Part shown: one piece after another, positions 16,363-25,347 of the stretch | Layout of the letters: every line of letters starts with the position of its first letter | Position numbering within the stretch: the stretch's first letter is position 1 | From: Cobetia sp. L2A1 | Lineage (GTDB): Bacteria; Pseudomonadota; Gammaproteobacteria; Pseudomonadales; Halomonadaceae | Direction of reading: 5' to 3' | NCBI RefSeq assembly: GCF_009796845.1 | Contig: NZ_CP047025.1 | Span: 1,922,001 to 1,986,000, forward strand | Length of the DNA: 64,000 nucleotides | Notes under the pieces: model-generated | The model's database searches: none | The model's input: the letters and a program-made list of their open reading frames with translations, nothing else | What the model was told of the DNA's origin: nothing | Position numbers and translations under genes: made by a program

Positions 16363-17025
16363 TTACCCCTTGCGGGCTGCGTCATAGGCCAGACTATCGG
16401 CCTGATGAGTCACACTGCTGGTGGTCAGGTTTGCCGAGGTGTCTGGATGGCTCGCCTTGTCGACCGGTGACCATGCACCGTCTTCGTGACCGCGATAGAC
16501 CACACGCTGACGGAAGATATCCGAGACAGTCTCGGCATCACCGGCCAACAGTGCCTTGGTGGAGCACATTTCGGCACACAGTGGTAGCTTGCCCTCACTG
16601 ATGCGGTTGGCGCCGTACTTTTCATACTCTTCTTCAGGGCTTTCAGCTGGACCGCCGGCACAGAAGGTGCACTTGTCCATCTTGCCGCGTTCACCGAAGG
16701 CGCCCTGTTGAGGGAATTGCGGTGCGCCGAATGGGCAGGCGTACAGGCAGTAACCGCAGCCAATGCAGATGTCTTTATCGTGCAGCACGATACCGTCATC
16801 AGTCTTGTAGAAGCATTCGGTCGGGCAGACCGCCATACACGGTGCATCGTCGCAGTGCATGCATGCCACCGAGATCGAGACCTCGCTGGGCTTGCCGTCA
16901 TCAAGGGTCACGACACGACGACGCTGAATGCCCCATTCTGTTTCGTTGGCATTCTTGCAGGCCGTGACGCAGCCGTTACATTCGATGCAGCGTTCTGCAT
17001 CACAGAGAAATTTCATCTGGGCCAT
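16363..17025 (-). CDS. fdhB: Formate dehydrogenase beta subunit, four [4Fe-4S] clusters
   Basis: 220 residues. Cysteine groups are CDAERCIECNGCVTACK, CMHCDDAPCMAVCP, CIGCGYCLYACP and CTFCAGGPAES with LPLCAEMC, the four-cluster pattern of NrfC/HybA/FdhB ferredoxin-like subunits that wire the Mo active site to the membrane cytochrome. It lacks the C-terminal membrane helix of E. coli FdnH, so anchoring must come from the gamma subunit. Start supported by GAAGGAG. It follows fdhA after a 157-bp gap holding two hairpins. Confidence 0.93.
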   Translation of the reverse strand: MAQMKFLCDAERCIECNGCVTACKNANETEWGIQRRRVVTLDDGKPSEVSISVACMHCDDAPCMAVCPTECFYKTDDGIVLHDKDICIGCGYCLYACPFGAPQFPQQGAFGERGKMDKCTFCAGGPAESPEEEYEKYGANRISEGKLPLCAEMCSTKALLAGDAETVSDIFRQRVVYRGHEDGAWSPVDKASHPDTSANLTTSSVTHQADSLAYDAARKG

Positions 17026-17043
17026 GGTGCTTCTCCTTCACGG

Positions 17044-17071
17044 CCTGTTGCCGGGTTCCTCGGTCAACAGG
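17044..17071. repeat. Inverted repeat in the fdhA-fdhB gap
   Basis: Perfect 7-bp arms CCTGTTG/CAACAGG around 14 bases. No T-tract follows. It may shape the mRNA between the catalytic and Fe-S subunit genes. Confidence 0.5.
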
Positions 17072-17099
17072 TCGGACAATTCTGGTAACTGATTCAGGT

Positions 17100-17140
17100 G
17101 ATGCACTTCCTGCTGGACGTTATCCGTCTGAAAGTGCATC
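17100..17140. repeat. Second inverted repeat in the fdhA-fdhB gap
   Basis: Perfect 9-bp arms GATGCACTT/AAGTGCATC enclose about 23 bases. With the repeat at 17044 it could form consecutive hairpins at the 3' end of the fdhA message. Confidence 0.5.
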
Positions 17141-17182
17141 TGCCACGCTGTCGTTCAAGCTGTCTCGGCTGTTTATCAGGGA

Positions 17183-20029
17183 TCAGGCGAGACTGACACG
17201 ACACAGCGTGACCTTGGTTTCCTGCATCATGGTCACGGGGTCATAGCCATAGGTGGTGGCCGTGTTGGCCGATTCGCCAAGGACGTAAGGTACCGTGCCT
17301 TCTGGATAGCGAGACTCGAGGGATTCACCTTCGAAAACACCTCCGAAGTGGAAGGGCATGAAGACGACGTCCGGCCCGACACGTTCTGTCACCATCGCCA
17401 TGACCTTGACGCGGCCTCCCTCGGCGCCTTCTACCCAGACCATATCGCCATCCTTGATGCCTTGGTCATTGGCCAGCGCAGGATTGATCTCGACGAACAT
17501 CTCCTGCTGTAGCTCGGCCAGCCACGGAATGGAGCGCGTTTCCTCACCACCCCCTTCGTATTCCACCAGGCGACCAGAAGTCAGTGTGATGGGGTACTTG
17601 GCACTGACGTCGTTGTTCTGGATGGAGGCATAGAGTGTCGGCAGGCGATAGATGGATTCGGAATCCGGCCAGGTCGGATAGTCCTTCACCAGATCACGGC
17701 GCGCGGTATACAGCGGCTCGCGATGCTTGGGAATCGGGTCAGGGAAGGTCCAGACAAGTGCACGCGCCTTGGCATTACCGAACGGGGCGCAGCCGTGTTT
17801 GATCGAGACGCGCTGGATGCCACCGGAAAGATCGGTCTTCCAGTTCTTGCCTTCAGCCGCCTGCTTCTCCTCTGCTGTCAGGTCGTCCCACCAACCGAGC
17901 TGCTTGAGCAGCTTGTCAGTAAACTCCGGATAGCCGTCTTCAATCTCGGCACCCTTGGACCAGGAACCTTCGGCCAGAATATTGGTACCGTTGTGCTCAA
18001 CGCCATAGCGCGCACGGAAGTTGAGGCCTCCTTCGGCAACGGACTTTGAAGTGTCATACAGAATCGGTGTGCCCGGGTGGCCCATTTCCGGCGTGCCCCA
18101 GCATGGCCACGGCATCCCATAGAAATCTCCGTCCGCAGGGCCTCCGCGCGCCTTGAGTGTCTCGAAATCGAAGGTATGCCAGTTTTGCTGGTGCGCCTTC
18201 ATGCGCTCAGGGCTCTGAGCGGTATAACCGACTGTCCACATGCCGGCATTGAATTCACGGGTAATGTCCTCGACCAGCGGGACACTACCTTCGATCTTGA
18301 TATTGCGGAACAGCTCGTCCGCAAAGCCAAGCTTCTTCGCCATCAGGTACATGATTTCGTGATCAGGCTTGGACTCGAACATCGGTTCGATGACCTGATC
18401 ACGCCACTGCAATGAACGACTGGAGTTGGTAACACTGCCGCTTGTCTCGAACTGAGTGGAGGCCGGCAACAGATAGACGCCATCGGTACGATCGTGCATG
18501 ACAGCGGCGATGGTCGGATAGGGATCCACCACAACCATCATGTCCAGCTTGGCCATGGCCTTCTTCATCTCAGGCCCACGGGTCTGTGAATTGACGGCAT
18601 GGCCCCAATAGAACATCGCCTTCAGTGCGGTACGCTGAGAGATGCGATCAGGATCTTCCAGTACGCCATCGACCCAACGCGAGACCGTGATGCCATTGGT
18701 GTGCATCGGCTTGCCGTCATGATATTCGGTCTGGTCGTAGCGCTTCTGGATCCAGCTGTAATCGACGTTCCAGACTTTGGCCCAATGTTTCCATGCGCCT
18801 TCGGTCAGGCCGTAATAGCCCGGCAGGGAGTGGGACATCAGCCCCAGATCCGTCGCGCCCTGGACGTTATCGTGACCGCGGAAGATGTTGGCACCACCAC
18901 CGGACTTGCCGATGTTACCGAGTGCCAGCTCCAGGATGCAGTAGGCACGGGTATTGTTGTTACCCGTGGAGTGTTGCGTGCCTCCCATGCACCAGACAAC
19001 ACAGCCCGGGCGATTCTGGGAGAGACGACGCGCCACGTCGAGCATGTCGGCTTCACCGACCCCTGTAATGCGCTCGACCTCTTCAGGCGGGAAGTTGGCG
19101 ACTTCGGCACGCACTTCATCCATCCCGTAAACGCGCTGCTGGATATAGACTTCATCTTCCCAGCCATTCTTGAAGATATGCCACAACAGGCCCCATACGT
19201 AGGCAACGTCAGTGCCCGGGCGCAAACGTACGTACTTGGTCGCCTTGGCGGCAGTACGGGTGAAGCGCGGATCCACGACGATGATCTCGGCGTTGGAACG
19301 TTCCTTGGCCAGCAAAATATGCTGCATGGCAACCGGGTGTGCTTCTGATGGATTTGAGCCGATGAACAGGATCGAACGACAGTTGTGCATGTCGTTGAAC
19401 GAGTTGGTCATCGCGCCGTAGCCCCAGGTATTGGCAACACCGGCGACCGTGGTGGAGTGGCAGATACGCGCCTGGTGATCGACATTGTTGGTGCCAAACA
19501 GGGCGGCAAACTTGCGCATCAGGTAGGCCTGTTCATTGCTGAACTTGGCCGAGCCCAGCCAGTAGATACTGTCAGGGCCGTGCTGTTTGGTCAGCTCGAG
19601 CACCTTGTCACCGACTTCCTCGATGGCCTGTTCCCAGGACAGCTTCTTCCACTTGCCGCCCTCAAGCTTCATCGGGTATTTCAAGCGGCGGTCCGAGTGA
19701 CCATGCTCACGCAGCGATGCACCCTTGGCGCAGTGTGCGCCCCGGTTGAACGGGTGGTCGAAGGCGGGTTCCTGCTTGGTCCAGACACCTTCCTGCACCT
19801 CGGCATACACACCACAGCCCACTGAGCAGTGTGAGCAGATGGTGCGTTTCGTCTCGACCGTAGCAGTAGACACTTCGGTCTTGGCCTCGGCGCGCCTCAT
19901 CATCGGGGCAGCCATGAAGCTCGCCGCAGCGAGGCCGCCGGTCGCAACACCACTGCGTTTCAGGAACTGGCGGCGGTTGATGCCGAGTCCCGTAGTCTCT
20001 GTGGCAGAGGGGGTGGGGGTCAGTCGCAT
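17183..20029 (-). CDS. fdhA: Formate dehydrogenase alpha subunit (Mo-bisMGD, Cys form)
   Basis: About 948 residues. A Tat signal (INRRQFLKRSG, Arg19-Arg20) directs export. An N-terminal [4Fe-4S] motif CSHCSVGCGVY...GAHCAKGASL follows, then the molybdopterin oxidoreductase domains. The Mo ligand position reads DHQARICHSTTVAG: codon TGC at 19460-19462 gives Cys190 where E. coli FdnG has selenocysteine. The next His and the GAMTNSFNDM, GSNPSEAHPVAMQH and GGTQHSTGNNNTRA segments also match formate dehydrogenases. It oxidises formate to CO2 in the periplasm. The start at 20029 has GAGGAGAG upstream. No selenocysteine machinery is therefore needed. Confidence 0.95.
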   Translation of the reverse strand: MRLTPTPSATETTGLGINRRQFLKRSGVATGGLAAASFMAAPMMRRAEAKTEVSTATVETKRTICSHCSVGCGVYAEVQEGVWTKQEPAFDHPFNRGAHCAKGASLREHGHSDRRLKYPMKLEGGKWKKLSWEQAIEEVGDKVLELTKQHGPDSIYWLGSAKFSNEQAYLMRKFAALFGTNNVDHQARICHSTTVAGVANTWGYGAMTNSFNDMHNCRSILFIGSNPSEAHPVAMQHILLAKERSNAEIIVVDPRFTRTAAKATKYVRLRPGTDVAYVWGLLWHIFKNGWEDEVYIQQRVYGMDEVRAEVANFPPEEVERITGVGEADMLDVARRLSQNRPGCVVWCMGGTQHSTGNNNTRAYCILELALGNIGKSGGGANIFRGHDNVQGATDLGLMSHSLPGYYGLTEGAWKHWAKVWNVDYSWIQKRYDQTEYHDGKPMHTNGITVSRWVDGVLEDPDRISQRTALKAMFYWGHAVNSQTRGPEMKKAMAKLDMMVVVDPYPTIAAVMHDRTDGVYLLPASTQFETSGSVTNSSRSLQWRDQVIEPMFESKPDHEIMYLMAKKLGFADELFRNIKIEGSVPLVEDITREFNAGMWTVGYTAQSPERMKAHQQNWHTFDFETLKARGGPADGDFYGMPWPCWGTPEMGHPGTPILYDTSKSVAEGGLNFRARYGVEHNGTNILAEGSWSKGAEIEDGYPEFTDKLLKQLGWWDDLTAEEKQAAEGKNWKTDLSGGIQRVSIKHGCAPFGNAKARALVWTFPDPIPKHREPLYTARRDLVKDYPTWPDSESIYRLPTLYASIQNNDVSAKYPITLTSGRLVEYEGGGEETRSIPWLAELQQEMFVEINPALANDQGIKDGDMVWVEGAEGGRVKVMAMVTERVGPDVVFMPFHFGGVFEGESLESRYPEGTVPYVLGESANTATTYGYDPVTMMQETKVTLCRVSLA

Positions 20030-20162
20030 GACATCATCTCTCCTCGTCACCCGAGTCACTGGCCAGGCCGCGTGAGCGGGTCAGGGGACAGTGTCGGGAG
20101 CGGCGGTCTTTCAGGTAGGGCATGTACCCTGACCTGTGCCGACTTGTCGCGGTCAATGGCAG

Positions 20163-20180
20163 CGTGGAGTGAACTCCACG
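20163..20180. repeat. Small perfect hairpin upstream of fdhA
   Basis: CGTGGAGT and ACTCCACG flank a GA loop, in the 246-bp gap between the Tat-leader gene and fdhA. No U-tract, so more likely an mRNA structure or protein site than a terminator. Confidence 0.4.
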
Positions 20181-20275
20181 TTGCCCGTGTTCAGGCTGGC
20201 AGTGTCTCTGTGGCGACGGCTGCCGGCGCTGCCTGTCTATAGCATCAGCATGATCATTCAGGCGTTCGGCGCGAC

Positions 20276-20506
20276 TCAGTCACGCAGCGTGGCGTAGAAC
20301 GCCTTGACATGATCACTCTCGCGATAGCGATCGGAGGCTTTATCAACGTCTTTGGCCTCCGGTGCTGCCGTATCCGGAATCACGGCTCCTGCCAATGAAC
20401 CCACGGTGGCAACACCAACGGTGCTGGCGCCTAGTACACGCAGGAACTTGCGGCGTCCCTGGCGAGCGAGGTTATGCGTGTCTTTCTTGTCATCATCAGT
20501 CTTCAT
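20276..20506 (-). CDS. Formate dehydrogenase-region Tat-leader small protein
   Basis: 76 residues: a polar start (KTDDDKKDTHNLARQ), the twin-arginine motif GRRKFLRVLGAS, a hydrophobic Ala/Val/Gly stretch, then only about 30 residues ending HVKAFYATLRD. Proteins of this kind are encoded beside periplasmic formate dehydrogenases in many proteobacteria; their role is unknown, perhaps a subunit or maturation partner carried through Tat. Start preceded by AGGAGAT. It lies between the TorD-type chaperone and fdhA. Confidence 0.85.
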   Translation of the reverse strand: MKTDDDKKDTHNLARQGRRKFLRVLGASTVGVATVGSLAGAVIPDTAAPEAKDVDKASDRYRESDHVKAFYATLRD

Positions 20507-20706
20507 GCTGATCTCCTGTCTGGCAGAGGCGCTGTATCACGTGTTCATCTCGCCTTGGCCGTGGCTGTCTTCGATAGCTGTCATGCATTGCTATGTTGTG
20601 TGTCATATCATTCGCGGTGGTCTATGTCGTAGCGAATAGCCTAGCCGTGAATGTAGTGCGTGAATCGAGCTCCTTGACGCCTGAGGTGCGATACCCGCAG
20701 TTGTCA

Positions 20707-21444
20707 TCATGACGGGAGGCGGATGCCTTGCCATTCACTCGCGTTATTCGTATCCGAGCCTGTTCGCGCTGCTGCAGAATATGTGCTCACGGTGAGAGAC
20801 TCGCCCAGGTTCAAGCGCTCAGCATTCAGGAAGGCCTGACCCAGATATCCGACGGCGGCGTAGAACGGACTGTCACGTCGAGCGAGGTCTACGCAGCAGC
20901 GTTCGCCCCAGTTCGATAGGTGGCGGCGGAAGAAGCCGGCCTGTTCACCAGGCAGCTCGTCAATCAGCATGGCCATCACCTCACATAGCGCACCGAGGTG
21001 ATCTTCGGGTTCATGAACATCGCTTTGACGCTCGAATCCGAGGCGCTTGAGGTCCTGGCGCAAGGCAACCAGCGGCATTTCCATCAATGAACCAGTCAGA
21101 TACCAGCTGGCATAAGGCACTATCTCGCCTTGTACGACACCGACCAATGTCTGGAAATACTCGTCCTCCAGGCGGCGCGGTTCGCTAACGCGCGCTGCCA
21201 ATGACAATGATGCCAATGCCCTCGGTATCTGCTGCTGATCAGCGCCGGGCAGGGTGATGGCGTCGTGTTCTAGAGTAGCGAGAAACGCAATGAGCTCCTC
21301 GTCAGGCGCAGCACGTATCAGGCGCGCCAGCAAACGATAAAGATCAGAGCGTAGCGCCTGTTGTTCGACGCTGTGGCTCATCACTGATTCATCCTCAGAT
21401 GCCATAGGCGTAATGTCTCCAGAAGGAGCCGTTGGAAATGTCAT
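20707..21444 (-). CDS. TorD/DmsD-family chaperone for formate dehydrogenase
   Basis: Up to 245 residues. Family marks are LRSDLYRLLARLI at the start of the fold, DEYFQTLVGVVQGEIVPYASWYLTGSLMEMPL in the middle, and the signature EPEDHLGALCEVMAML. These all-helical proteins bind Tat signals of Mo enzymes and hold them until the cofactor is in. The Met at 21444 follows the ferredoxin gene by four bases; internal Mets at 21405 and 21381 (the latter with GAGGA upstream) are alternative starts, and the fold proper begins only after the second. Probable client is FdhA. Confidence 0.87.
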   Translation of the reverse strand: MTFPTAPSGDITPMASEDESVMSHSVEQQALRSDLYRLLARLIRAAPDEELIAFLATLEHDAITLPGADQQQIPRALASLSLAARVSEPRRLEDEYFQTLVGVVQGEIVPYASWYLTGSLMEMPLVALRQDLKRLGFERQSDVHEPEDHLGALCEVMAMLIDELPGEQAGFFRRHLSNWGERCCVDLARRDSPFYAAVGYLGQAFLNAERLNLGESLTVSTYSAAARTGSDTNNASEWQGIRLPS

Positions 21445-21448
21445 TGGC

Positions 21449-23488
21449 TCAGACCTTGAGTTGGGCGTCGGGATTACGTGCCATTTCGTGCCAGATGTCC
21501 TTTACGCGACAGTCACTGCACATCTTGAGCCGCAAGGCACCATCACCTTGGAAGTAGGCGTGTGATGCCAGCTTCGTTTGCATCGCGGTTATGGTGGCGG
21601 TCGAGCCGAATGGAGTGCCGCAGCTGATGCAGGGGAAGGGTACATCCTGTTTGAGGAGCAGGGGGTCGCGGCGAACATCGGGCTGTGGGACAAAGCCGGG
21701 CGTCAAGGTGATGACCTGCTCCGGGCATGCCTGCTCGCAGAGGCCGCATTGCACGCAGTCACCCTGGGTGAAAGACAGCGCCGGAGAGGTACGATTGGCG
21801 CTCAGTGCGGTCGTTGGGCAGACCGCGACACAGGCTTGGCACAGGGTGCAGCCCTCAGTCTCTATAGCGAGGCTTCCAAAGGCGGCACCTTCAGGCACTG
21901 CTACCGAATCTTGCGCGAGATCAGCGGCCGCAAGGCCCGCCAGGTGATCGAGTACTCGATTGAGGCGTTCACGCTTGCCGGGACGCTCATCAGGACGGCC
22001 CAGCAGCCAATCACGTGCAATCGGCTGACCGAGCGGATGCTCCTCTTCACTATTGGCACCTGGCGCAAGCGCCACACACAGCGGCGTTATCAGTGGCAGC
22101 GCACTAGTATCATCCTCAACGGAGGACGTCTTCTTGGCAGACGATGAAATGAATGCCAGGCGTGACGTGCCATGGTGATCGGTGGCCAGCTGCATGCTGC
22201 CCAATAGCGCAAGTGTCAGGCGACGCTCCTGCTCTAGCTGCTGGCGTTGGCCTGCCGGAAGGGCGTCTGGCAGTTCGACGAGTATTTGAGATGCCCCAAG
22301 CGCAAGTGCGGCGAGCCATTCGTCGTGACCGGTGGCAGTGATTTCATCGAGTGTAATGTCGAGGCAGCGCTCGCGGTCGGTGACTGAAACAGCACAGGCG
22401 TCAGTTTCCGGGGTATCAAGGCGATACCGCAGCAGTGGATAAATACCACCGGCATCCTGATAGCGCTCCAGCAAGCGCTGAATCTGTTCCATGCGCTGTT
22501 CTACGGGAGGTTGGGTAAAGCTCAGTGCCCCGGTAGGACAAGCGCTGATGCAGCTTGCTGCGCCATGACACAGGAAGGGGTCAATCTCGATATGCGCGTT
22601 GCGACGACCGGCGATCGAGAAGATGGCGTCGGCACTGCACGAAGATAGGCAGCGCGTACAGCCGATGTTGCCGGCACTTGCATGTGCGCAGACATCCAGG
22701 TTGACGCTGACATAGTTCGGTTTATCAAAACTACCGACCAGACCGCCGAACTGAGCTGCCCATTCCGTCATTTCTGGCAGCGTAGTGACATCGAGCTGCG
22801 CATCACAGGCCAAGCGGTCCAGCTCGATCAATACGGCATCTGGCGCACGTAAATACCCTGGTGGCGCAAGCTCTGCCTGGTTGAGAGGCTGGGTTGCCAA
22901 GTCTGCAATCAGATCAAAATGTGTCACCTGATGAAGGCTGGGCTGGCCGTCTGGCTGAATGATAGGCGTGGCTGGGAGTAATGCGGACGCCAGATTGACC
23001 CCGTCGCTGGTCAGCATGAACTGGCCAAGATAGCCCGAGAGGCTGAGCGCATTACGAGATGCTGTATGCGATGGCAGCGCCTGGCTTGCAGTGAAGTGTT
23101 GTTCATCGAGGGAGACCAGGGCGCTGTTATCCTGATCACTTGTCAGTAGAGCCAGCGACAATCGTGTCGTGGTGGGCAGCTGTAACAATAGAGTTGCCAG
23201 TGCGCGTATCCGTGCTTCACTGCCGACCAACAGCGTTTGCCCCCGGCTGCGATAGCGGATAGGCGCGCTACCTGCATCGCTGGCGAGCAGTGGGAGGCTG
23301 GGAGCCTGCGTGCCGATCGCAGCAGACCCTGTCATGGAAGACAGTGCTCGTTCGCGAGCCTGTTTATTCAGCGCACGCTGGGTATTCTCAATGCTCAGGC
23401 CGGTACTGGCGTGTACAGCCAAAGGCGTGCCGCGCGATGCCGGATCAAGCGGCTGCGGGTGCGTGGGACTCGCCGTCATCTTACTCAT
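21449..23488 (-). CDS. Multi-cluster 4Fe-4S ferredoxin-like protein of the fdh cluster
   Basis: 679 residues, without signal peptide, so probably cytoplasmic. The first 250 residues lack known motifs. Four ferredoxin-type cysteine groups follow: CAHASAGNIGCTRCLSSCSADAI, CHGAASCISACPTGAL, then after a 200-residue spacer CTLCQACVAVCPTTAL and CVQCGLCEQACPEQVITL. Two further pairs lie near the C terminus (CISCG and CSDC). Genes like this accompany DUF3305/DUF3306 and formate dehydrogenase in Shewanella- and Pseudomonas-type clusters; the electron partners are not established. It could supply electrons or sulfur for maturation. Confidence 0.82.
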   Translation of the reverse strand: MSKMTASPTHPQPLDPASRGTPLAVHASTGLSIENTQRALNKQARERALSSMTGSAAIGTQAPSLPLLASDAGSAPIRYRSRGQTLLVGSEARIRALATLLLQLPTTTRLSLALLTSDQDNSALVSLDEQHFTASQALPSHTASRNALSLSGYLGQFMLTSDGVNLASALLPATPIIQPDGQPSLHQVTHFDLIADLATQPLNQAELAPPGYLRAPDAVLIELDRLACDAQLDVTTLPEMTEWAAQFGGLVGSFDKPNYVSVNLDVCAHASAGNIGCTRCLSSCSADAIFSIAGRRNAHIEIDPFLCHGAASCISACPTGALSFTQPPVEQRMEQIQRLLERYQDAGGIYPLLRYRLDTPETDACAVSVTDRERCLDITLDEITATGHDEWLAALALGASQILVELPDALPAGQRQQLEQERRLTLALLGSMQLATDHHGTSRLAFISSSAKKTSSVEDDTSALPLITPLCVALAPGANSEEEHPLGQPIARDWLLGRPDERPGKRERLNRVLDHLAGLAAADLAQDSVAVPEGAAFGSLAIETEGCTLCQACVAVCPTTALSANRTSPALSFTQGDCVQCGLCEQACPEQVITLTPGFVPQPDVRRDPLLLKQDVPFPCISCGTPFGSTATITAMQTKLASHAYFQGDGALRLKMCSDCRVKDIWHEMARNPDAQLKV

Positions 23489-23896
23489 CCTTTTCGGTCG
23501 TTGCGGCCCTGTCAGTCGCTGCTGCCGTCAGGTGGCAGAAGGCTATCGCAGGGCCCTGTCGCCGCAGATTCTCGAGGCAGACGCCCGGTCAGCAATCAAC
23601 AGTCCTTCAATGGGTGATCAATGGCATGCTCTGCATTGCGCCGTGGGCGGTCAGGTCGCCTCAAAAGAATAGCTCAGGTAGGCAGATGCCACGGGCATTG
23701 TCTGCCGCCCTGAATTTCTCAGTGAATCAGGAGCTGCGGCGTGGCAAGCATGTCATGCAAAATCTAGCGAGTGCGTTGCAGACATTGCACCTTGTTAATG
23801 CGCGCTGTAGTCACTCATGAGCCATAAGGCTGACCCCAAAACCGATAGTGAGCTGCTGAACTGGGTCATATTGACTCAAGGTAAGTGCGCAGCGCG
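23489..23896. other. 408-bp gap inside the fdh accessory operon
   Basis: No convincing gene on either strand; short open frames here have no recognisable product. The size suggests a separate promoter or processing site for the ferredoxin-TorD genes, but I see no strong -35/-10 pair. Confidence 0.4.
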
Positions 23897-24751
23897 TCAT
23901 CCTGGTAGGTTGGGTAATCGTGAAGTGTCGTTGGTAGAGGGCTGGGCGGCGGTTGGGGAATCATCCGCATAAGCTGAATCAGTTACATCGTCTGCTTCAC
24001 GTTGAGGCTCGACGCTTTCAGCGGTGGTGGCTATATCGTGAGGTTCGTGCTGTGTTTCTGTGTCTGCTTCATTATGCTTTTCATGATTTTCGTCCAGCGC
24101 TGTGTCTTGCTGACCCGTGGCTGGCGCCGGCTGCTCCTGGTCTTCTTCGTTCTGGTCTTCTTGGTCCTGTGTTGCGAGGCTTTCCTCGACCTTATGGGTC
24201 CAGCGCCGCAGGGTCTCGGCCACGCCATCTGCTAACGGGCGCATCTTGGAAAAGTCCTGGTCGTAATCATCCAGCCCGTCACGCAAAGAGTGTTCTCCCC
24301 CCATGAAGATGCGCCGGAGCGCTTGCTGGCGAAGAGCGGGGTCCACGCCGGTCTGCATGAATGCACTGACATCGGCATCAGGCATCAGTGTCTCTGGATC
24401 GGGTAGCTCGATAGCAGACGTTTTGTCAGCCTCGTGCTCATCGATGCATTGCTCCGCATGCCCTTGGTCGGTTGGGACCTCCGCACGAAGTTCACCGTTG
24501 TCAGCCACACCCTGATGACCAGCAGGGGGTGGCTGATCATCCGTCAGGCTCGCAGATGCTTCCCTGGTCGCCGCTATCGCAGTACTCATGTCTGAGGTGG
24601 CGGGCGTACGTGACGATGTCTCGAATGCTGTTTTGGCCTTGTTTGTTTGCGTGTGGTCGGTGTGCTGTTTGCGCCGCGACCAGCGTGACAGCAGACTCTC
24701 CTGTCCCTCATCAGCGCTGTTGGTCGGGGAGCTTTCCGGGCGGCGTGTCAT
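23897..24751 (-). CDS. DUF3306 family protein of the fdh cluster
   Basis: 284 residues. DUF3306 is recognised from ESLLSRWSRRK near the N terminus and DADVSAFMQTGVDPALRQQALRRIFM...DGLDDYDQDFSKMRPL at 125-185. Flanking parts are acidic and Gln/Glu/Asp/Thr-rich (a run of EDQEDQNEEDQEQ near 205), probably disordered, consistent with a halophilic proteome. Function unknown; always found with formate dehydrogenase genes as far as I know. Its start overlaps the DUF3305 stop (ATGA). Confidence 0.85.
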   Translation of the reverse strand: MTRRPESSPTNSADEGQESLLSRWSRRKQHTDHTQTNKAKTAFETSSRTPATSDMSTAIAATREASASLTDDQPPPAGHQGVADNGELRAEVPTDQGHAEQCIDEHEADKTSAIELPDPETLMPDADVSAFMQTGVDPALRQQALRRIFMGGEHSLRDGLDDYDQDFSKMRPLADGVAETLRRWTHKVEESLATQDQEDQNEEDQEQPAPATGQQDTALDENHEKHNEADTETQHEPHDIATTAESVEPQREADDVTDSAYADDSPTAAQPSTNDTSRLPNLPG

Positions 24752-25347
24752 GATTTTTCATCCGCTTGCTGGGGGGCATCCGGTGAATGCTTGAGCGGTT
24801 GTCCTGACTGACTCGCCCGCCCGGCACCCTTGCGCTTTTTCTTCTTGCCTTCATCGACACGCTCACCATGACGAGCCAGATAGCCTTCTAGCCAGACCAT
24901 CAGCGCGGGCGGCATGGGGGTGTCGAGCACCAGTTGATCACCATCCATCCATTGAGAGGCGACTTCCTGGCAGGCCGTCACGACACGTGGCTGCATGCCA
25001 TCGTCTTCACGCTCCTCGCAGAGCACAAATAACCGCGGCTGGTCACAACGCAGGTTGTAGCGATAATCAGTGCGTTCGGTGAGATGTAACTGGAGTGCTA
25101 GCGTGCGGTGATTCGCGAAGTCAGATCGTGGGCTGTCATCTTGAGGCTGATGGGCGTCTTCAGCCTTGGCTGGCGCGAGTTGTGCGATGCGCCATGTGTC
25201 GATGCTGAAGCGGCCCAGCCGCTGAGTTGTCGGTGCCAGTGAAACACTCATCCAGCGCGTATCGTCACTGCGCGGAGTGACTGGTGATGGTAGTGAGGCG
25301 TGTGGCTCGGGAGTTGTATCCAAAAGTGAATCTGAATGTTGAGTCAT
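24748..25347 (-). CDS. DUF3305 family protein of the fdh cluster
   Basis: About 199 residues. The DUF3305 core is WMSVSLAPTTQRLGRFSIDTWRIAQLAP, then LQLHLTERTDYRYNLRCDQPRLFVLCEE and the C-terminal PMPPALMVWLEGYLARHGERVDEGKKKKRKGAGR; the tail is strongly basic. No membrane segment or signal. The partner gene DUF3306 overlaps its end. Role unknown, presumed in FDH assembly. The Met at 25347 has GAGAG upstream; Met at 25359 is possible. Confidence 0.85.
   Translation of the reverse strand: MTQHSDSLLDTTPEPHASLPSPVTPRSDDTRWMSVSLAPTTQRLGRFSIDTWRIAQLAPAKAEDAHQPQDDSPRSDFANHRTLALQLHLTERTDYRYNLRCDQPRLFVLCEEREDDGMQPRVVTACQEVASQWMDGDQLVLDTPMPPALMVWLEGYLARHGERVDEGKKKKRKGAGRASQSGQPLKHSPDAPQQADEKS

Noticed and set aside
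18599-19348. Plus-strand open frame of 249 codons inside fdhA
   Set aside because: Antisense to the formate dehydrogenase alpha gene, no domain and no ribosome site.
17183-20029. Selenocysteine TGA read-through in fdhA
   Set aside because: No in-frame TGA; the ligand codon is TGC and the frame is unbroken.
23489-23896. Hidden gene in the fdh accessory gap
   Set aside because: Several frames are open for 60-170 codons on the plus strand, but the translations are Cys/Arg/Ser-rich without known motifs and start sites lack ribosome signals.
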